The notes beneath the pieces were generated by a model. That model was not told the DNA's origin. It worked only from the letters and a program-made list of their open reading frames with translations, and ran no database searches. A program made the position numbers and the translations under genes. This document shows positions 52,662 through 52,737 of a stretch of 52,737 nt of DNA, one piece after another. The stretch is taken from assembly GCF_003968755.1 (NCBI RefSeq), contig NZ_RYDL01000017.1, positions 1 through 52,737 on the forward strand. The letters are read 5' to 3'. The first letter of the stretch is position 1. Each line of letters opens with the position of its first letter. The DNA is from Flavobacterium sp. RSP15 (GTDB lineage: Bacteria; Bacteroidota; Bacteroidia; Flavobacteriales; Flavobacteriaceae).

Positions 52662-52737
52662 TGTCCCGTCCTGAAATAGCGATACACAAAAAGTATCCTA
52701 ATGGAAAAACATGAAGAAACACGCTATGTGAAGCGGA
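52662..52737 (+). mobile_element. Terminal fragment of the same IS3-like element (right end of window)
   Basis: Begins TGTCCCGTCCTGAAA and is the reverse complement of the left end, extending past the window. The ATG at 52701 opens the orfA frame MEKHEETRYVKR. The two IS copies diverge, pointing outward from the chromosomal segment between them. Confidence 0.8.
52701..52737 (+). CDS. Partial transposase orfA (first 12 codons)
   Basis: MEKHEETRYVKR, then cut by the window edge. Identical in frame and sequence to the minus-strand copy at the left end. No clear ribosome-binding sequence is visible. IS3-family orfA is the likely identity. Confidence 0.5.
   Translation, partial: MEKHEETRYVKR

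Noticed and set aside
1..52737. Circular element or phage because of matching ends
   Set aside because: The ends are inverted, not direct, so they cannot close a circle; gene content is core chromosome.

Overview
The window looks like one AT-rich contig from a Flavobacterium-like member of the Bacteroidota. The signs are a T9SS sorting-domain protein, a MurF-alanine racemase fusion, a DnaE with a built-in N-terminal proofreading exonuclease, an S16 ribosomal protein with a long Ala/Glu tail, a TonB receptor with a carboxypeptidase-like N-terminal domain, weak Shine-Dalgarno sequences, and -7 boxes of the type TAnnTTTG ahead of many genes. It begins and ends in the same insertion sequence, in opposite orientation: bases 1-75 are the exact reverse complement of 52661-52735. 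Both ends read outward into the first codons of an IS3-like orfA. The 52.6 kb between them is almost entirely chromosomal.

Layout. 0.1-5.7 kb: an outer-membrane barrel protein and dnaE, both on the minus strand. 6.3-11.4 kb: leucine biosynthesis, leuC-leuD-leuA-leuB. 11.5-12.5 kb: an RRM/RGG RNA-binding protein and a small lipoprotein. 12.7-17.0 kb: rpsP, rimM, a TrmN6-type methyltransferase, a glutaryl-CoA-dehydrogenase-like enzyme and a DUF3050 protein. 17.1-21.8 kb (minus): [2Fe-2S] ferredoxin, NifU-like scaffold, Mrp ATPase, an alkyltransferase-like protein without the catalytic cysteine, LysE exporter, trmB and an NTF2-like lipoprotein. 22.3-23.9 kb: L,D-transpeptidase.

24.0-28.3 kb is the accessory part. 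It holds a BRO-family gene split by a one-base frameshift, an HPF-like protein, and a divergent unit. That unit consists of an unknown acidic protein facing a restriction-controller-like (C-protein) XRE regulator, which overlaps a predicted PD-(D/E)XK nuclease-SF1 helicase (DUF2075). A C-box-like inverted repeat lies between the divergent starts. No methyltransferase is present. This is the best candidate for an undescribed, probably defensive, system.

28.5-38.8 kb (minus): prolyl oligopeptidase, a probable metal-uptake trio (His/Cys-rich membrane protein, TonB receptor, lipoprotein), asd, mscL and murF-alr. 39.0-44.4 kb: a membrane protein, a barrel protein, tRNA-Ser(GGA), asparaginase, acyltransferase, TatD nuclease and a retropepsin-like protease. 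44.5-47.4 kb: a 962-residue secreted protein made only of repeated binding-type modules plus a T9SS signal. 47.8-52.6 kb: 2-oxoglutarate dehydrogenase E2 and E1 and a divergent outer-membrane protein.

The intergenic regions are rich in repeated palindromic elements of several families, often placed where a terminator or mRNA-stabilising hairpin would sit. All assignments come from reading the sequence; no database search was run.
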